DNA of 10,606 nt from JBMYQA01 sp049600855 (lineage in GTDB: Bacteria; Bacteroidota; Bacteroidia; Cytophagales; Flammeovirgaceae), in assembly GCA_049600855.1 (NCBI GenBank), contig JBMYQA010000214.1, forward strand, positions 1-10,606. Direction: 5' to 3'. Shown piece by piece: positions 8,265-10,606 of this stretch (positions are counted from its first letter, which is position 1; each line of letters begins with the position of its first letter). The position numbers and the translations under genes were made by a program. The notes under the pieces were generated by a model. The model made no database searches, had not been told where the DNA came from, and saw only the letters and a list, made by a program, of their open reading frames with translations.

Positions 8265-8648
8265 ATGATTGTTACTAAAGAAAATAAGTTAAAGAATCTG
8301 ATCATCATTGGGGATCGTGTATTGATTAAACCAAAGTCCCCTGCTGATCGAACCGATAGTGGCTTGTATTTACCAGCAAGTGTACAAGAAAAAGAAAAGG
8401 TACAAAGTGGCTACATCATTAAAGTCGGTCCAGGATTTCCCATGCCTGCTCCTACCGATGAATACGATGAACCTTGGAAAGAAGTAGACGAGAAAGTAAA
8501 ATACATGCCTTTACAGGTTCGAGAAGGCGATTTAGCGCTATTCCTCATAAAAAGTGCTTTTGAAGTAATGTACGAAGGTGAAAAGTATTACATCGTACCT
8601 CAACATTCTATATTAATGGTTGAGCGAGATGAAGATTTGTTTGAATAG
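8265..8648 (+). CDS. GroES-like co-chaperonin (Cpn10 family), divergent with an insertion
   Basis: Cpn10 proteins form a seven-membered lid on the GroEL folding chamber. In the 127 residues from the ATG, the Cpn10 fold can be followed: GDRVLIKP at 16-23, a mobile-loop region at about 25-45 with SGLYLP in place of the usual GGIVL, then SGYIIKVGPG at 48-57, REGDLALF at 86-93 and a closing strand to about 120. Between VGPG and VREGD lies a longer acidic, proline-rich segment (about 58-84) than in typical GroES of about 95 residues. No groEL adjoins it, so it is probably a second, specialised paralogue and not the main groES; whether it still binds GroEL is unknown. The frame also allows a GTG start at 8244 (134 residues). 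I prefer the ATG because the extra seven residues add nothing typical of the family. Twenty bases separate it from the YjbQ gene. Confidence 0.85.
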   Translation: MIVTKENKLKNLIIIGDRVLIKPKSPADRTDSGLYLPASVQEKEKVQSGYIIKVGPGFPMPAPTDEYDEPWKEVDEKVKYMPLQVREGDLALFLIKSAFEVMYEGEKYYIVPQHSILMVERDEDLFE

Positions 8649-8668
8649 TATGTGTGTTTAAAACCGAG

Positions 8669-9103
8669 ATGATGCAAGAAGTATATCAACAAACCATTCA
8701 ATTGCCCGCTTTTAGAAGAGGATTCCACATCATCACTCATATCGTTGAAGATTTGCTGCCTGAGCTGAGCGAATTTCGTGTTGGCTTAGCACATGTTTTT
8801 ATTCAACACACCTCAGCGGGACTGTGTATTAATGAAAATGCCGACCCAACCGTGCGGCAAGATTTTGAAAGTCATTTTAATAAAATGGTACCCGAAAATG
8901 CGCCGTATTACAAGCACACCTTGGAAGGTTCAGACGACATGCCTGCACACATCAAATCAGCTTTATTGGGTCATTCAGTAACGATTCCAATCACAAATGG
9001 CCGATTTAATTTAGGAACCTGGCAAGGCCTGTATTTAGGTGAACATCGGAATTATGGAGGTGCGAGAAAGTTGGTAATCACCATTACAGGAGAAAAAAAG
9101 TAG
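8669..9103 (+). CDS. yjbQ: YjbQ/UPF0047 family protein (secondary thiamine-phosphate synthase type)
   Basis: This is a 144-residue member of a widespread small, cytoplasmic family. E. coli YjbQ is reported to have weak thiamine-phosphate synthase activity when overproduced, which gives the family its name; its true cellular role is unsettled. The family landmarks are clear: RGFHIIT at 17-23, HTSAGLCINENADP at 47-60, GSDDMPAHIKS at 87-97 and GTWQGLYLGEH at 116-126, with conserved histidines H47, H94 and H126 likely clustering at the active site. I take the ATG at 8669 as start; ATG 8672 or GTG 8654 are alternatives that change only a few N-terminal residues. It follows the GroES-like gene closely, so the two are probably cotranscribed, but no functional link is evident. 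No thiamine biosynthesis genes are near. Confidence 0.9.
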   Translation: MMQEVYQQTIQLPAFRRGFHIITHIVEDLLPELSEFRVGLAHVFIQHTSAGLCINENADPTVRQDFESHFNKMVPENAPYYKHTLEGSDDMPAHIKSALLGHSVTIPITNGRFNLGTWQGLYLGEHRNYGGARKLVITITGEKK

Positions 9104-9121
9104 AAAAAAATCTCACAGATG

Positions 9122-9153
9122 TTTGTGGTTTACAAATCGTATATTACATTTGC
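9122..9153 (+). promoter_or_regulatory. Near-consensus Bacteroidota promoter of tRNA-Gln
   Basis: TTTG at 9122-9125 and TACATTTGC at 9145-9153 are separated by 19 bases and match the -33 TTTG and -7 TAnnTTTGc elements. Transcription would start near 9160, some nine bases before the mature tRNA. It is the clearest promoter in the window and supports assignment to the phylum. Confidence 0.75.
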
Positions 9154-9168
9154 ATCCGCATTCAACGG

Positions 9169-9239
9169 TGTCCGATGGTGTAATGGTAGCACCGCAGTTT
9201 TTGGTACTGCTTGTCAAGGTTCGAGTCCTTGTCGGACAG
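9169..9239 (+). tRNA. tRNA-Gln (anticodon TTG)
   Basis: A full cloverleaf can be drawn. The acceptor stem TGTCCGA (9169-9175) pairs perfectly with TCGGACA (9232-9238), with G73 as discriminator. A short D arm (GTG/CAC) has the loop containing GG. The anticodon stem GCAGT/ACTGC holds loop TTTTGGT with anticodon TTG, which reads CAA (and CAG) glutamine codons. The T arm is CAAGG-TTCGAGT-CCTTG. The 3' CCA is not encoded (GCA follows), so it must be added enzymatically. A promoter in front and a hairpin behind make it a single-gene unit. Confidence 0.96.
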
Positions 9240-9252
9240 CAAAATAAAAGTA

Positions 9253-9296
9253 AAAACTCCAAGTTGTTGTATATCAATAATTTGGAGTTTTTTTAT
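9253..9296. terminator. Terminator behind tRNA-Gln, symmetrical
   Basis: Arms 9253-9262 (AAAACTCCAA) and 9282-9291 (TTGGAGTTTT) pair perfectly over 10 bp around a 19-base loop, and the + strand continues in T. This fits an intrinsic terminator 13 bases after the tRNA. The A-rich sequence in front gives a T-rich tail on the minus strand as well, so it could act in both directions. Confidence 0.8.
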
Positions 9297-9461
9297 GTAT
9301 TTTGATGAAATAGTAATACCTATTGATCCATTTTTAGACTCTCCCCAACTCTTGACATTGATCCCTGATCCATCGTATTCAAACATCATGAAATAACGCT
9401 GTTCGTTCTGGTTAACTACTTCAAAATTCAGCAAAAAACGAAATTCCATTCACTTGCTTAT

Positions 9462-9470
9462 TATATTTGT
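9462..9470 (+). promoter_or_regulatory. Candidate -7 promoter box for the NuoI-like gene
   Basis: TATATTTGT matches TAnnTTTGy and would give a leader of about 20 bases before the ATG at 9496. No TTTG is found at the expected -33 distance, so the box stands alone. Because a terminator lies upstream at 9253-9296, some promoter in this 200-base gap is expected. Confidence 0.45.
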
Positions 9471-9495
9471 TGTAGCAAATGATGTTATACGAATC

Positions 9496-10606
9496 ATGAC
9501 CAAGAAGAAGGAAAGTTACTTTGGGAATATTAAAGAGGCGGTTTCCTCTACCATTACGGGGGCAAAACTGACCTTTACCCACTTGAAAGATGGTTTAGTT
9601 CGCAAAAAAAATCCTCCTGTAAATGCAAATGAGGAGAACTACTTTGAACAAATGAACAAGGGGATTGTGACGCTAAACTATCCTTTTGAGGCTATTCCTG
9701 TTCCCGATCATGGTCGTTATCAGTTACACAATGAGATAGATGATTGCATTGTGTGTGACAAATGTGCTAAAATATGCCCAGTCAACTGTATTGACATTGA
9801 AGCCATTAAATCGGCTGAACCTATTGGACAAACTTCGGATGGTACCACCAAGCGCTTGTATGCGGCCAAGTTTGATATTGACATGGCTAAATGTTGCTTT
9901 TGTGGCCTTTGTACTACCGTTTGCCCCACTGAATGCCTCACCATGACTCCTGAATACGATTTTAGCACTTATGATGTGGGTGAGATGAATTTCGAGTTTG
10001 CTACCATGACTCCAGAAGAAGTCGAAAAACAAAAAAAGGCTTACGAAGAACATCAACGGGCGAAAAAAGAAGCCACATTAGCTACAAAAGCTAAAAAAGA
10101 GGCGCAAGCTAGCGAAGAAACAAATACAAGTAAGAAACCTGCTTTCAAACCTAAAGTTAAGGCCAAACAAACGACATCTACCGACGAACAATCAACAACT
10201 AGTAAAAAGCCTGCGTTTAGACCTAAGGTACGTCCTAAAACAACTGCTAGTTTGGATGAAACCACAGAACAGACACCTCCTAAACCTAAGTTTAGACCAA
10301 AAGTTCGTCCGAAGAATGTAGTCAAAACGGAGGAAGAACAGAAAAATGAATCAGAGGCATCTGAGCAATCGGAGGAAACAAAGCCTAAACCCAAGTTCAG
10401 ACCTAAAATTCGTCCGAAGAACATCGTCAAAACGGAGGAAGAGCAAAAAAATGAATCAGAGGCATCTGAGCAATCGGAGGAAACAAAACCTAAACCCAAG
10501 TTCAGACCCAAAACTCATCCGAAGAACGTCGTCAAAACGAAGGAAGAACTGAAAAATGAATCAGAGGCATCTGAGCAATCGGAGGAAACAAAACCTAAAC
10601 CCAAGT
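9496..10606 (+). CDS. nuoI: NuoI-like [4Fe-4S] subunit of NADH-quinone oxidoreductase with a repetitive charged tail (3' end outside window)
   Basis: NuoI carries two [4Fe-4S] clusters (N6a, N6b) that pass electrons along the peripheral arm of complex I at the membrane. Both binding motifs are intact: C84-C87-C90-C94-P (CIVCDKCAKICP) and C133-C136-C139-C143-P (CCFCGLCTTVCP), with an extra C134. The flanking text also fits NuoI: an N-terminal amphipathic stretch, YPFEAIPVPDHGRYQ before the first cluster, and LTMTPEYDFSTYD after the second. The core ends at about residue 170, where NuoI proteins usually end. Here the frame stays open for at least 200 further residues without a stop, through a Lys/Glu-rich linker into KP-rich repeats, and runs off the window at residue 370. 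The ATG at 9496 is the only suitable start. Upstream is a tRNA and not nuoH, so if nuoJ-N exist they must follow. A NuoI-derived ferredoxin with another role cannot be excluded. Confidence 0.88.
   Translation, partial: MTKKKESYFGNIKEAVSSTITGAKLTFTHLKDGLVRKKNPPVNANEENYFEQMNKGIVTLNYPFEAIPVPDHGRYQLHNEIDDCIVCDKCAKICPVNCIDIEAIKSAEPIGQTSDGTTKRLYAAKFDIDMAKCCFCGLCTTVCPTECLTMTPEYDFSTYDVGEMNFEFATMTPEEVEKQKKAYEEHQRAKKEATLATKAKKEAQASEETNTSKKPAFKPKVKAKQTTSTDEQSTTSKKPAFRPKVRPKTTASLDETTEQTPPKPKFRPKVRPKNVVKTEEEQKNESEASEQSEETKPKPKFRPKIRPKNIVKTEEEQKNESEASEQSEETKPKPKFRPKTHPKNVVKTKEELKNESEASEQSEETKPKPK
10276..10606 (+). repeat. 105-bp tandem repeat within the NuoI-like gene (three full units, fourth begun)
   Basis: Units start at 10276, 10381 and 10486, with a fourth beginning at 10591 and cut by the window. 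Each encodes 35 residues: a basic half (PKFRPK, then RPK or HPK, then N and VKT) and an acidic, serine-rich half (NESEASEQSEET). The last 39 bases of the unit (10342-10380, 10447-10485, 10552-10590) are identical in all three copies, while the basic half shows scattered substitutions. Shorter, degenerate forms of the basic motif (KPAFKPKVKAK, KPAFRPKVRPK) occur just upstream, near 10135 and 10207, and look like older copies. The period is a multiple of three, so copy changes keep the frame. Confidence 0.95.

Noticed and set aside
9123..9396. + strand ORFs of about 60 codons (9123-9305 and 9211-9396).
   Set aside because: Both pass through the tRNA or its terminator and have no protein-like features.
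9162..9449. A 95-codon minus-strand ORF whose first half (to about 9298) reads like a plausible protein.
   Set aside because: It runs antisense through the tRNA terminator and the whole tRNA-Gln gene, has no convincing promoter, and I recognise no homologue. A gene fragment in 9298-9449 remains possible but cannot be supported. The rest of 9297-9495 holds nothing else beyond the candidate promoter.
9466..9481. Short dyad ATTTG/CAAAT in front of the NuoI-like gene.
   Set aside because: The stem is only 5 bp and AT-rich, overlaps the -7 box by chance, and is expected at this base composition.
10053..10511. A 152-codon minus-strand ORF opposite the repeat array.
   Set aside because: It is the mirror of the low-complexity tandem repeat. 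Its Gly/Leu/Ser periodicity follows from the + strand repeat, whose frame is continuous with the NuoI core.
10346..10552. A 68-codon + strand ORF in a second frame of the repeat array.
   Set aside because: It is a repeat shadow in the alternate frame of the NuoI-like gene.
10606..10606. A CRISPR array or phage/defence island was looked for, especially in view of the tandem repeats at the right end.
   Set aside because: The repeats are contiguous, in-frame coding units without spacers, and no cas, integrase, transposase or defence gene is present in the window.

Overview
The window looks like a chromosomal segment of a member of the Bacteroidota, probably of the Cytophagales type. It is AT-rich, and the upstream regions carry the Bacteroidota sigma factor signature (a -33 TTTG and a -7 box TAnnTTTG) rather than E. 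coli-like boxes. Shine-Dalgarno sequences are mostly absent. All recognisable genes are on the + strand. The phylum is inferred from promoter style and protein character; no database search was possible.

Layout: 1-66 is the tail of an unrecognised gene. 184-1797 is lnt (apolipoprotein N-acyltransferase), with its own promoter and a hairpin terminator behind it. 1798-2251 is a 454-base gap with no convincing gene. It holds a terminator that pairs better on the minus strand, two short overlapping ORFs and an 18-bp inverted repeat. 2252-4190 is a two-gene unit: an unrecognised 240-residue protein, then one base later sbcD (the nuclease subunit of the SbcCD/Mre11-Rad50 complex). No sbcC follows. 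After a 254-base gap, 4445-8167 encodes a 1240-residue membrane histidine kinase with about 12 membrane segments and three predicted extracytoplasmic regions. 8265-9103 is a short two-gene unit: a GroES-like co-chaperonin with an insertion, and a YjbQ/UPF0047 protein. 9169-9239 is tRNA-Gln(TTG), framed by a near-consensus promoter and a hairpin terminator. 9496 to the window end is a NuoI-type two-[4Fe-4S] protein whose ferredoxin core is followed by a very long charged tail built from 105-bp tandem repeats.

How the genes relate: this is mostly a string of separate housekeeping functions (envelope lipoprotein maturation, DNA repair, signalling, protein folding, translation, respiration), not one dedicated system. 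The parts that fall outside routine annotation are the repetitive tail on the complex I subunit, the unknown partner in front of an sbcD that lacks sbcC, the architecture of the kinase, and the possible minus-strand transcript between lnt and the sbcD unit.
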